Shown in pieces: positions 37,041-49,000 of a DNA stretch of 64,000 nucleotides. The position numbers and the translations under genes are program-made. The stretch is from contig VZRN01004413.1 of assembly GCA_013397935.1 (NCBI GenBank), forward strand, positions 62,001 to 126,000. Direction: 5' to 3'. This DNA is from Dasyornis broadbenti (taxonomy: Eukaryota; Chordata; Aves; Passeriformes; Dasyornithidae). Numbering within the stretch: the first letter of the stretch is position 1; each line of letters opens with the position of its first letter. The notes under the pieces were generated by a model. The model was not told where the DNA came from and made no database searches. It worked only from the letters and a program-made list of their open reading frames with translations.

Positions 37041-39351
37041 TCAGAGAGTACAATTTTGTTCTTAGTGTGTGAAATTATAGCACAAATGGACAAAAGAATT
37101 CCATGCACATTCATCTTAGTGACCCCAAGCATGCAGGAACATGATACCAATCCACCTGCTTTTCTCTTTGCTGAGTTTGTGCTGGTTCTTGTAGATCACC
37201 CTAATTCTTCAGCTGTCACTTGTCTACATTTTTTATTTTGTTCTGTCTTCAGAAGTTTGGTATTATAGTGCTTCAGTGAAATTAGTGACATTGAAACAAA
37301 TGTTTCTTTAAGTGCCATTAGTAACAGACACTTGTAAAAGCTGTTTTTTTCTTTCCCTGGGAAATGATAGTACATGAGCAGTCTTGTTAATATTCCACAG
37401 GGAATTAGTTTGCAAAGAGAGAAGACAAAGACAGATGTGTGAGTACATGTCTGTGAAGTGGTTTGATACATACAGCTACACAGAGAGAAGAGAGGTGCGC
37501 TTGCATCACACTTTTGCTCTGCAGCAATATGATGTGAGGAGGCAGTTTGACTACATGTGAATGGAACAGCTATCTCCTCTTTGGGTCGGTCTGTCCCTTG
37601 TTCTGCTCTCAGATTTTACTTTCAGCGTTGTCCCATTCAGATTCTTTATGCAAGAAATCAGTTAATTCATTGTTTAACGTTTTGTTTCCTGCTTTTGAAG
37701 TTTTAAAATCTTTTCCAGTTTTTATACCATATCTTTCCACAATGAAGGGTGCGATTATTTTACTATTCTGTTTTCAGGGACAAAGCTAGTCTTGTTCTGT
37801 GGATGTAAAATATAGGGGACAAGTCAGTGATCTTTGATGGACTTTTACACACGTGGGTTACTGAAACACAGTGCCAAATCTTAGGCACCAAATTTGCTGT
37901 CATCCAGTGTTTGTACTCAGGACCTACGTGTAAGAAAAATCTTCCACATTTTGAATTTTCATTGTGGGAATTTGTGTCATATTTGAAAACTCTGGAGAGG
38001 AGATTTTGTGTTTCTTGAACTGGCTGCTTATTAGGCCTTTGCATATTTGTTTTGGATTTGTGATGTATCTGGCTGCTTACCCCTTCTGTCTCCGTCCTTG
38101 GCAGGTAGATTTATCTTCCAGAGCAGTGTTATGGAAGACTTAACATTCCCAAAATATGTGTTTAGGGACTTTCTGTTTGCTTCCTGACAACTCTATCCAA
38201 TGGACCTTAGTATGTTTTTGTGCTTTGATTAATAAGAGTTTTTCACCAAAATCAAATTGGTTTAGATGTATCTGAGGAATCTCAGATATTTCCAGTGTTA
38301 CGCAGAATTGAGAATTGTTTTTAGAGTATGCCATATTTTTAATTTAGTAATTTTAATTTCCTGGCATGCTGCCATTCATGCTCTAGGTTTCAAATATCTT
38401 AGTCAACCCCTTGAATCTCTGCTTCCATCTCAGCTTTTAAAGCTGTAGCAAAAGCCTATCATTTATATCTCCCACAATGGTTTTAGTATCCACTTTAGTT
38501 TTGGATTCTGCTCAAGATGAAGCAGAATTTATATTGCAACTCATGCAGCAATCCTCATATAATGAATTGTGTTGTTTATAAAAATTCCTGTTTTCAAATT
38601 GTCTGGTAAGTCTTCAGAAAGCTCATCACTTACCCAGAGTTATTTCTGAAGCTATTTGTGGAATCACCATGATTGTCTGGGGAAATCTAATTTATAATTT
38701 TGAACATATAATGTATACATCACACTGCCAAAGCTTTCTTTAAAATCTGTTTTCAGATATGAATTGGAATGATTGGTGATATTAATTTTGCTTTTTTAAC
38801 CTGAAACTGTAGTTGAACACATAATCCACAGTGATTTATTTTTACATAATGTTCCATTTTCCTATTTGTGTAATATCTACAGGCAGATATTCATTTTCTC
38901 AAGCTGCTTCATTAGTTAGATTTATTGGATGGATGTCTTTTGTTATTGTTTTGTAACTTATGTATTGATCTCTATTATGTGAAATTCTCAGTCTTTGCTG
39001 TTCACTTACAATTAAATAGAAAATTCCCATTAATGTCTGAATTCAAATATGAGGGTTTGCACATGCAAACTCTTCCTGTCAAGGAGCACTTGGACATCTC
39101 TACACACTCACACACTTGCGAAGTTTTATAACTTCTGTATGAGCGCAACATCCCCATCCCCAACGTGTTGTTTACAAGGACTGTATTGGTATTTTTCTTT
39201 ATTAGTTGCCAAATTAAAATAAAAATTAAAACCCAAAAGATTAGTGTGTAGTGATTCCTGAAGTAGGCGATTTGGTGCGGGGAGATGACTAGTGGCTCTT
39301 CATAGTCTGTATAAACTGCAGGTGAGCTGGAAATAGAAACCGCATCATATT
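37041..39351. other. AT-rich non-coding stretch, no gene seen
   Basis: Several 60 to 93 codon frames overlap on both strands between 37.0 and 38.4 kb without recognisable content. No other repeat was identified. Confidence 0.5.
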
Positions 39352-39455
39352 TTGTGCCTGTTTGGACTATTTGTAAAACAAGGATCATAATATTGACTCG
39401 TATGTGATTCACAAAGGAGAGCACCTTGAGTAAAAGAAAAGAATTGTCATTCATT
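39352..39455 (+). mobile_element. MIR-like (CORE-type) SINE relic
   Basis: TGTGCCTG, TTTGGACTATTTGTAAAAC and AAGGATCATAATATTGACTC align with the MIR tail blocks TGTGCCTCAGTTTCC, TCATCTGTAAAATGG and GGATAATAATA. CACAAAGGAGAGCACCTTGA then matches the position of GTAAAGCGCTTTGA. It reads forward and is diverged. It lies inside the longest frame without CR1 (187 codons, minus strand, 39002-39565), so that frame is most likely chance. Confidence 0.5.
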
Positions 39456-40035
39456 AGGGTAATTTCCAATGGACCTAGGGAACGTACACATAAATGGCTC
39501 GTTCCTGGTTCCTTGTTTTGATGTCCATGGTTGTGTTTAGTCCTGATGTTTATTTTCCAATTCAATATGATATAACTCGGTTCTAAAAGAAAGGTAATGC
39601 AAAGTATGATTGTCTTCTATAACTATACTGCAGCAACCAAAACTCTCAATAGATAATTATTAAAAATAATAAATTTTCTTGTGTTGAATTGATTTAGCCT
39701 CTCCCAGGGCTTTTCCTGTTACATGTGTTATCCACAGGGAGATGTTGGGCCTCTGTGCAGGCACATTTTGGCTGTCCATGTTGTATTCCTATTTCCCACA
39801 GTGTGTCCCTGTTCAAGGTATTTTATTTGCTTGCTTTGAAAAAGTAACATTGCAAACTTGCTCCATCAGAGCTAAAACTATGCAGATGAAAATAGAGGAG
39901 GAGGAAGTATCACTCAGCCATTGAGCCTGCTGGAGAACTATGTTTTTAACTGCTGCATCAAGCCTTTGTATCCACTAAAGTGCCCTTCATCAGCTATCTA
40001 CACATTACTAAAATCCTTCACAAACACTTTTTCAT
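39456..40035. other. Non-coding stretch, nothing recognised
   Basis: An AT-rich spacer between the third MIR-like relic and the palindromic element at 40036. The longest frame wholly inside it is about 60 codons (39742-39924, plus strand) and is not recognisable. Confidence 0.5.
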
Positions 40036-40166
40036 GGTCAGATTCAGCCACTCTGACGTGAGCTGAGAAGCACCATATGCTTCAGGTAACCTCTCTAAAG
40101 CAGTTGCCAGTGGGACCACTTTTGTAACTGCTCACCAGTGTGAGCAGAGGTTACACAATCTCACCC
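40036..40166. mobile_element. Degraded palindromic MITE-like element, both arms present
   Basis: The left end GGTCAGATTCAGCCACTCTG and the right end GAGGTTACACAATCTCACCC are imperfect inverted repeats. The reverse complement of the right arm reads GGGTGAGATTGTGTAACCTC. The inner parts GTGAGCTGAG and CTCACCAGTGTGAGCAG also pair. The centre contains AGTGGGACCACT, itself nearly palindromic. The ends and centre recall archosaur/turtle palindromic MITEs (GGGCCAGATTCTG ends, Chompy-like). Total length is about 131 bases. The family name is from memory and not checked. Confidence 0.55.
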
Positions 40167-40958
40167 ATGGTGAATAATAATGTCAAAGAGCCATTAACAG
40201 TGCGGAGTGACAAAGTGTGGAGAGATCCATCAGCTCATCCTGTGTTTAATGAAACAGAAATGAACATCGTATTGCCCTTGTTTTCTGTCAGACTTTCCAG
40301 GTCTCCATGAGGCTTATTAATCTTAAGGTGTAATGGAAAATGTGTTGCTATGTTACATCGTACAGCAGCCTTTGTGCTCACAGGATTGAAGGCATTATTA
40401 GTCTCTGTCTTATTTACATCCTGTACTTGGGTGTGTGCTGCCCAGGAGCACAGTGCTGAGAGGAGTTCTAAAATGTTTGTGCATTTCTGAAGTGTGTTCT
40501 AATGCATGCAGCCAGATGGCTCCATGGTAGGTCGTTTTAACCTGAAGTAATGATCAGAAACCCCCTTTTGAGAAACACTGGCAACACACACTACAGACCT
40601 TGGAAATTTACTGGTACTAAAAATACCAAATAGAATGCATTTCAGTGCGCCCCAAAATGAATGTTTCCATATTTCTGAAGGAGAGATTTAGGGCTCTCAG
40701 AAACAAGAGGTAAATAAAAAATAGGTAAATGGTATTATTGTCATATACCAATTTCGCTAAGTATATCATAAGCTTTGACTATTGCTTTTATTTTTTTTAA
40801 TATGGGGCCAGTTTCAAACAAGCTCTGACAAAAGCAGTCTTGTGTTTACACTTGAGGTCTAGTTACTGTCGTTCTTTATTAGCTAGAAAAAAACCCCCAA
40901 AAACCTGAAAGCTGTTATTCCTGTTAGGAAAAATCCCAGCTTCCAGGGACACAAAAAT
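40167..40958. other. Non-coding stretch, nothing recognised
   Basis: AT-rich DNA between the palindromic element and the CR1 fragment. No repeat family or credible open frame was identified. Confidence 0.5.
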
Positions 40959-41196
40959 AGAATCACAAGTTCACAGAATCACAGAATATCCTGAGCTGGG
41001 AGGGACCCACAAGGATTATTAAGTCCAACTCCTGGCCCTGCACAGGGCAGCCCAACAATCCTACCATGTGCTTGAGTGCGTTTTCCAAATGCTTCCTGAA
41101 CTTTGTCAGGCTTGGGGCTGTGACCCCCTCCCTGGGAAACCTGTTCCAGTGCTCTACCACCTCTGGGGGAAGAACCTTTTCCTGATATCCAACCAA
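40959..41196 (-). mobile_element. CR1 LINE, 5'-truncated 3' fragment with open frame
   Basis: It begins with inverted terminus units (AGAATCACAAGTTCACAGAA, then TCACAGAATATCC). It continues through CCAACTCCTGGCCCTGCACA, a CCCAACAATCC block, GGGAAACCTGTTCCAGTGCT, CTGGGGGAAGAACC and TTTTCCTGATATCCAACC. The minus-strand frame stays open over the whole fragment (about 77 codons), which suggests moderate age. It belongs to the same CR1 subfamily as the element at 59.7 kb, judged by shared diagnostic blocks. It is not a host gene. Confidence 0.95.
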
Positions 41197-42383
41197 GCTG
41201 GACCATGTGATGACACTGTCATCTAGTAGATGCCACTAAAATGAGATCCTTGTGCCTTATTTTCAGCATGTGTCACTTACCAGGGTTTTTGTACAGATTC
41301 AGCATCACTAGGGATGAGAAAGCATTGCAAAATGGGCCTTCTGAGAGTATGATGATGTCACACCTGTGAATACTAGTTTATATTTTAATAATAATGATCT
41401 AAGGATCTTTTAATTTTGTTTAAAGAATTAATAGCCCAGTGACATTGCAGCTTTTTTGACTTGTGCAACTTTGGGAATTTATAAGATTGAACAGAAATAT
41501 CATGTATTTATTTGAAGCAGTGGAAATATTTGCCTTTGGCATATCCACTATATAAGCAATGATTTTTCTCCTTTTTTTCTTTTTTGCTTTTATTTTCCAT
41601 CAGCCTGTGTTTATCAGCGTGTTGATACAAGTTCCATAAAGAATGAGCTGTGTATAGGCATCGCAGCAGCGCTTCCCAAATGTTTCTGGAGTTGCTTAGG
41701 TTTGGTTAGAGCCTGCTCGAGGCCTCACAGCGATTCACGCAAACCCAGGAATGGGAGTCCCTTGTCTTCCTCACAGTGACAGGCACAGAGAAGGGAGATT
41801 TGCAGAGGATTGGGATGGGAGAGGAGCTGTTGAATAAGAACAAAGATGTGCTGGGGTTTCTGCTGAGTCTCCCTCCTGATGGATCCATTGTCACTCCACA
41901 TATCCTGGCGCACTATCAGCAATAACAGTGACGGATGTTTGAGTGCCACAAATCGGGGGCAGAATCAAACTTTTGGTGTCCTCAGCTGGCTGCTGCTGTC
42001 GGCAGTGGTGTTTCCCTGTGCCTGGCACTGGCCAGGATGCTCCTTCTCCTGCGGAACAGTTGGTTTTGTTCTGCTGGGAGCTCTGCACCTTTCTCTGAGC
42101 AGGCAGAGCAATTATGAAGTAACTTGCATGACGTAGACTTTGGCAAATTTTGAGAATTGCTGTATTTGAAAAGGAATGACTGCCATTTGCAGTGCCATGC
42201 TGATTAATCACAATTAGGGACCAAATACAGTGCTTTTATTAAGTTTCCAGTGAGTAATAAAATTAGCAATTCCTGAGGTGATGGGAATAATTCCATTAGT
42301 GAAGATTCCCATTGAAAATGTGGAATTTCTGTGCCATTTTAGAAATAACTTTAACACTTTTGAAAATGTTCTTATAGCTGTAT
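41197..42383. other. Non-coding stretch with a GC-richer core
   Basis: The part from about 41.68 to 42.11 kb is GC-richer and carries overlapping frames of 60 to 106 codons on both strands with no recognisable content. The rest is AT-rich. Confidence 0.5.
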
Positions 42384-42412
42384 GCAAGTGTTCTTGCCTA
42401 CAAGAACATTGC
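42384..42412. repeat. Inverted repeat with tetraloop
   Basis: TGTTCTTG (42389-42396) and CAAGAACA (42401-42408) are exact reverse complements around a four-base loop CCTA. GCAA before and TTGC after extend the stem to twelve pairs if one G at 42388 bulges out. Compact and nearly perfect, but no role is evident. Confidence 0.8.
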
Positions 42413-45400
42413 TGCTACATTTGCATACTGACAGCATCCCATTAGGAGCTAGTTACATATTTTTAAAAAAACATTATTTTCCCTATGTGGTTCCAGGTTA
42501 GATAAATGCTGATGGAATACAATCACAGTTGAAAAGATACACAAACCTATGTATGTGTTTTACTGAAGGTCATTTATGGGGCCAAATCTCAGACTAGACA
42601 ATTGTAATTATAGAATTTCTAGGTGTTGGGGACATTTTTGCAGCTTCCTCAGCCTGTACTTCCTCTGACTAAGGAGTGTTAATGCAATTCTGCAGGACAG
42701 TGCAGCTCTTTTCTTTTGCCAGTGGTAGAAAGAATTGATGACTGGTGAATGTATTTAAAGAAAAATAGTAAATTATTCTAGGATGGAAGGAACCACCATA
42801 TTTTGAGTGAGCCCAGAACTGTTCCCACATCAGAAGCAGATTGTCAGATAAATACTCCCAGGTTACTATCAGGACAGGAATCACTTCCATTCTCAGTCAC
42901 ACTGAACATTCAGTTATTCCCTACAAAACAAATAGCAAATGACATCCTAACTGCTACCTCAAGTTCCCAATTTTTGTCTTGCAGCCCGCCTCTCCCAGAA
43001 AAGTCTCTAAATGGCTGTGCCAAAGTAGTGTTTTAGCAATAGGACTGCCTTTTTTCCTGTTTTATCTTGTATGAAGTAACTACTAATGGAGAAATAAAGT
43101 GAATGAGAATGACCCTTTTGGCTGCTGGTTGCGGCTTTTACCTGGCAAGTGGGTCACTGGGGTTCAGTACCTGCTGTAGTGAGACTTTAATTACTCACAG
43201 AAAGTGGAATTGGAGGAGGAGAGGAGTGAGTATTCTCAGCCACTGCACAGCTCCCACCACTGTGTTCCAATCCCCCCAGGCTGGGAAGGGAATTAAACCA
43301 GGTTACTCCCACATCACCAGTAAGAGGCAGGTGCCTCTGACAGAATTGTGAATCTAACCTTCTTTTCTGCTGGTTTTCTATAAAAGAACCAAACACAGAA
43401 TGTTTTGTTGTGAATTCTGTAGTATTTTTTTCTTCCTGAGAAGTTAAACATTATAGAGGAAATTTATTTCATAATTTAAAAAAACGTTAAGGGTTTTGAA
43501 AAAGTTGTTTTATGAGAACCAACATTGTATTTGGTTTTCTTGCGTCAGCTAGAAGAAGCTCCGTATACTTCAAATCTGGCCAAGGAATTTAGGTTCGAGT
43601 AGTTTGTACCACATAATTTATATTCTGTGCATCACTAACACATAATATACTTAAAATGTAAATTTATTTATAAATATGCACACATACATAGTATATGTTT
43701 ATATTATTTTAGATTTATGTAAAATATATTGATGTCTAGTTACAATAAATTCTATAAAATTACTGACAGATTTCTGGTGAACTCTGGCCAGATGTAGTAA
43801 CCTCTGAGGAGTTTCCCTTTTCTTTGTCATTGTCTCTTTGCTGCTTAATGTTAAAAACCTTGGTTTTTTTCCCTTCTCTTTAGAAAAAAAGAACATGATC
43901 ATAATTTGTTGGAAATAATGTGTGTAAGCTATCAATATGTGCTCATAAAAGTAAGATTTCTAGATAAACACTAATAGAAATATTTTTAACCATGTAAAAA
44001 AAAATCAATTTTCATAAAGTTACATCTTTTTACTTCTCTGTATATACAAAAACTATATTAAAAGAGAGATTAAATTTTACTCTGCAGAGTAAAATGCAAA
44101 CAGAAAATTATTTTTCATTTTTCAGTGCAAGCAATGGATTATCATTTATTTATGAGACTTTTTTTTAATCTAGAATATATGGAAATCTTTTCTTGAAGCA
44201 CAATGTAATATTGAATTGGGAATGTTGTCTGACAGTTTTCTTCTTACAGTTGCATAGAATGATTCCACTGTATGAATTTTTTAAAGAGGCTTCTGTGTTT
44301 TAAAGGGGGGAAATAATCAGGGTAATCTTGAAAAATCTTTTAAATGTACCTCCTCTGTCCCTTTGTTCTTCAAGCAAACGTGCACAAAAGACTGGGTTGT
44401 AGCAGCTTTTGCCATCACAGGAAATGTCCAGATATTTTTCACTGTTCCAGTGTATCTGCATGCAGGAGTTCACTGCTGTGGCCTAAACATACTCATTTCT
44501 ACTACTTTTTATTCTCCTAAGGGAACCTAATCAGTGCAGAGGGATGTATTTTAATCACAGTTTGAATCTTGTGGTAAATGGGTCCAGCGTTTAAAGGGTT
44601 TATTACTTTTTGTCTGAGAACTTAGGGTAGAAGTCAAATTAAAAAGCCATTTTATCCCTCAGAAGTTTCCATCCCTCAGGGCAGCCCCATCTTTTTTCTT
44701 TAGGATTGGGTGTAACTCTCCTTGTTGTCAGAGCAAATGACCCGCCGAGCTCCTGAGGTTGCTGTGCTCCTCCAGCGCTCCATCCGTAGGAGGATTGGAG
44801 GGATCCTTTGTGAGTCTTGGTCAAGAGCGTGTCCGGCTGTCACAGCAGGTCTGTGCTGTGAAACAAGGCTTGGAAGTTCCAGTTTCTACCAGAGCCCAGA
44901 CGTCAGCCCTTGGCATTTGTTTTCCTAAGGAACCCCAGGGTAAAACTGGCCCTGTGAAACGCAGGCAGGTAAATCAAAACAAAGGGCAGAACAAAAGATG
45001 CAGAATAGAACATCTTTGTTATGAATAAGAGGATCTACAACAGCATACCTTATAATTCTGTGTTTTTGGTATTCATAAATTATAGTGACAGAAAAATGTA
45101 ATGCTAACCTAGTCATTTAGGTTGGTATGAATTTTACATTAAAATGCTTACAGTTTTTATACATTAAAAGAGTCCTTAGAGAGAAATGAAGCCAATTAAG
45201 GAGAAATAAAGACCTGTGTGTGTCTTTCTGTATATATACCTTCATCTAAATGCAGTCAGATAAACAATAGAAAATCAAGGTATTTATGCAGAAATTGCTT
45301 TTCCCTTTCCCTTCTTCAACAATTATGTGTATACTAATGATTATAATTTGAGGTTTATATGGAGAAAATAGCATCTATTTTCTGCAGAGAAATACTATGA

Positions 45401-45614
45401 CAGAAAATAATTTTCTCTGAATTTGTTTAATGCTTAGTACCACGATGTCCAGATAATAAAGTATTTTGTATTAATTTCAAACAGACATTCTGCTTTCATC
45501 TCCAGCTTTCTGTTGTATTCCATTTTACTGAAGTCAGGAATGGGTTCTGCCAGTCTCTGTTTTTTGTTGGCATTTTAATGTTGTTTGTAACAGAGCAACT
45601 AGAAAGTTGTATTT
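42413..45614. other. Non-coding stretch, mixed composition
   Basis: The sequence GGGGCCAAATCTC at 42578 could be one end of a palindromic MITE-like relic. From 43.6 to 44.2 kb the DNA is extremely AT-rich. From 44.64 to 44.94 kb it is GC-richer with several CpG sites and overlapping unrecognised frames of 60 to 90 codons. Confidence 0.45.
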
Positions 45615-45662
45615 GGGACCAGATCCTAAACTGATGAAAATATATAGCACTTATATGGGAAT
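45615..45662. mobile_element. Possible relic of a palindromic MITE-like element
   Basis: GGGACCAGATCCTAAACTG followed by ATGAAAATATATAGCAC resembles the left arm of repeats beginning GGGCCAGATCCTCAGCTGGTG, with AATTGGCATAGCTCC next. No right arm was found. The match is limited to about 45 bases. Confidence 0.35.
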
Positions 45663-45869
45663 ATTCCTTGTATAAGGAATAAAGGCATTTATGTCTTGAA
45701 TCTAATTTTCATGTAGGTTCCATGTAAGCCAATTTCTCCCCTCCAACCATGGCCAATACCATATGCTTCAAAAGAGGAGACTGTAATGTAATCTACATCC
45801 CTGACTTCATTTCTTCCAGAGTGTAACTTAAGCTGTAAAGCAGGAGATAACACTGAGCCTGAGCCATGG
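45663..45869. other. Non-coding spacer
   Basis: AT-rich sequence before the CpG-dense patch. Nothing recognised. Confidence 0.5.
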
Positions 45870-46000
45870 CTCTGCCGAGCTCAGCCGTGTTCGATAAGCG
45901 AGTGGCTCTGCAGGAAGGAGCCGTGGTGTCTCTCCAGGTTCCCCTGCGCTGGGGAGATCCTGCCCTGGCTCCTGGCGCCGTGGGTCGATGAGGGGACAAT
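45870..46000. other. Small CpG-dense patch
   Basis: Nine CpG dinucleotides fall between about 45876 and 45987, within sequence that is otherwise AT-rich and CpG-poor. GC content is clearly higher than in the flanks. Three overlapping minus-strand frames are open here, up to 99 codons, without recognisable domains. It could be a small regulatory CpG patch, a non-coding RNA start or a fragment of a younger insertion. It is too short for a standard CpG island. Confidence 0.5.
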
Positions 46001-49000
46001 GCTCTGGCTGTGCCTCATTGCCCTTCCTAGGGCTGAGAAACCACCAAAACTGAACCAAGCTGGTGCTTGACAGCTCTGCTGTGACCTCATCGTGACTGTG
46101 TTCTTTTACCATTACAGGAGATAACAAAATGTGGAGTTTGGATAGCTGGTTCGAAAGAGCAAGTCTGCCAAAACCAGCCTTATGTAAGAAACAGAATCGG
46201 TTTTAGTCAGAGCCCGACAGAAAAAGTCACAGTATGGTAACACAGATAGTTCTGCAAGTCCTTTCCCTGTTTGAATTGTGCATTTTATAAAAACAAATCA
46301 TGGTACATTTGGTATTCTGGTCATAGAAGGAAAGAGCTATTTGTAAAAAGTTACATATGGTCATCTGAACTAATTGCTAAAATGATACTACATTAATTGG
46401 ATAATTAAAGATTGCGAACATGTGGCTATTGTATTCCTTGGGCATGATGCCAACAGTTTCTGTGGCTGGAAAAAGGTCTGCTCACATGCTGTATCCTTTT
46501 TCATAAAAATAAATAAGCAACAAGAGTCTTAAATTTAGATTAGAAAAACTTCATATTTTTAAATTGAATTTTAAAGCACATTTATGATTTCCACTGTGTT
46601 TATGTTTTAACACTTTTGAACGGTGGCAGCTTTGGTTTTTTTAGCGTCCATCTCAGAAATTAATAGTATTGATTTTTGGTTTAGATTTATTGTTAGCATT
46701 TTGGAAAGTGTTCTGTAATTGTTGATACTTTGTAACATGAGTCCTAGAGCTCCCTGGTTTATTTTGAAGAGGATGAGTGTTGGCACTCAGTTTGAAGAAC
46801 TTTGTAATAGCAGCAAATTGTCTACGTTCTTTACCTTTACCTATCAAGGTTATTTGTCAGAAAAATTATGTTTGGTAAATGGAATTTGTTTCAGTGGGTG
46901 ACACACATGCTGCAGAAATCCCTGTGCCAGATAGTCACTTTTTTCTTCTTTTTTTTTTTTTTTTTTTAAGGTGTGTTTGTGAGGGTTTGGTTATTACTCT
47001 CCTTGTACTTAATTTGAAAGTAAAATCTGTGATCTCAAAATGACCTTAAAGTGACTGACCCCTAAATCCAATCACTCCAGACTCCTTTGAAAATTGACAA
47101 ATATGTCAAATTTACCTTTGACTATCAAAACATTAAAAAAGTATTTCATTTGCTAGAGGCAGTAATAATTCTTAAGTTAGTATTTAGTGTTCCACTGTGA
47201 TTTGGTCTCACTGGTTTGTTGATATCCACACAGTAAGTTTATAGCAGTATAATATTGTTCTCATTTTATTGTGAATTATCAATTTTGTAAGAGTGAAAAA
47301 TTCTGGATGAGCAATTTATTGGTTGGTTTGGTCTGAGAAAAAGGTTCACAAATGCTCAATACATAGTCAAAAGGGTGTCAGAGGCATGACAAAAAATAGA
47401 TCCATGGTTTTTATTTGTGTGTTTTGTGACTTGCATATGCTTACTTTGTTTTTGCTTTTATATTATTTTCTTTAAATCAGTTGTAACAATTATTTTAATG
47501 ACAGGAATGCGACGTCACTGAGGTGGAAGAAATATAGGAATCCTTTTTATCCCGGAAAATAATCATAATTACACGTTTTTATTCACTAGTTTTAACCACA
47601 AAAATGTACTGTGCTTCCAAATTTTCACTAAGTTCAGATAAAAATTTTCATTAGAAGGCACGGTTGCCTTCTTTTCCCTGGAAAGGATTTTTTTCTTCCC
47701 TACAAAAATTGTACAGCAGTGTAAATTATACACCAGTGTCTGTGTTAACACCAAACCAATAAGAGGGATATTCTCATGTTTGTATCAAAACTGCAGCATT
47801 GCTTCCACTCCAACCACGGTATAATCTGTTTTATCATCACAGTCATGTCAAAATAACTAATGAAGATAAACTTGTCCAGACAAAAGAATAAGACACACTG
47901 AATTAGCTGAAAATGCAAATTGTAACCGAAGAGGTCGGGGGAAGAAAAAGTATTTCTGTAGATGGAATTCCATCCAAACTTTGTTGGATGCTGCTCTCTG
48001 AGTGCTGTGTGTTTGGAATGAGAAATTGAGTTGAATTATCTGTCTAAGCAGTTGGTGTAGCATTAGAGAGCAGTTCACTGAGAGTGTACTTTGCCGTTTC
48101 CTATGAAAACTATCAAGACATTTCAAGAAAGAAAAATATGCGAAGTGTGTTTATGGGTGTGTGTGAAGAACGGATGGCAGATGTAATGCACCTGGCAAAA
48201 AAATACCAGATTTACTGAGATACTTAAATTTTATTAAAGTGAAAAAGCCCATAGAGTTGGCAAATAATGGCAATACCTAGTTCTGTGAAAGAGCCCAAAA
48301 TGTGTCTTTGCAGGTGGCATGAACAAAATGTGGCATTTCTAGTAAGCGAGCAGGGACTGCACTGGTTGTGCTTTAGAGTAAAGCTGTTACCAGAGGCTCA
48401 CTCATCACCATTTTGAATAACAGTCTACTCATGATTTTTCAGAGTGGGAGGGATAAGGAAGAAAAGTGAGGATTCCCTGTGATAATAAAGCAAGTTGGTA
48501 GAAGCCTAGAAGGCAGAGGGATATTGGTTCATGTTCCTGCTTTTTGACTAAGTTATCTCTTGAGTTTCAGCACTGAAAAATAGTCTGAAATTTGTCTTGC
48601 CCTGGTGAAGCTCCATCTCTGAGCAAGGTGTACAGCACAGAGGCTGCTTGTGCACAGCAGCACGTGGCTGTGATGTCCTTTTTTTAAGTCCAGGTATTTC
48701 ACGTATATTATTTGTTTGCCACTGCTTGAATGCAATTCAGCAGCTGACCCAGCAAGGGGAGCTGTAGATTAGTGTGGACAGTTCTGTGGCTTCATACACC
48801 AGAAATTCACAAATAAGAGCATTTTCTTGAGGGTCTATCTATTTCACTACATTTCTGAGTTCTCACAGTAATTTCAAAGGAGGGTTCCATAAAATATTTG
48901 ACTGCAGGTTGTGCGAGAGAGTTGTTTATTCTCTCACAGCTCACCTCACCTCCCCCCCATAAATTAAAATGTTTATAAAGCTGTGCTAGTTCTGTCTAAT

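Noticed and set aside
39002..39565. 187-codon minus-strand open frame, the longest not containing CR1
   Set aside because: It is antisense to a MIR-like relic, its residues show no domain or family resemblance, and there is no splice or promoter support. Chance is the simplest reading.
43591..43600. AGGTTCGAGT, similar to a tRNA T-arm
   Set aside because: No acceptor stem, D-arm or anticodon arm could be found upstream.
45793..46127. Three overlapping minus-strand frames (68 to 99 codons)
   Set aside because: All three frames open together because of the GC- and CpG-rich patch. None has a recognisable motif.
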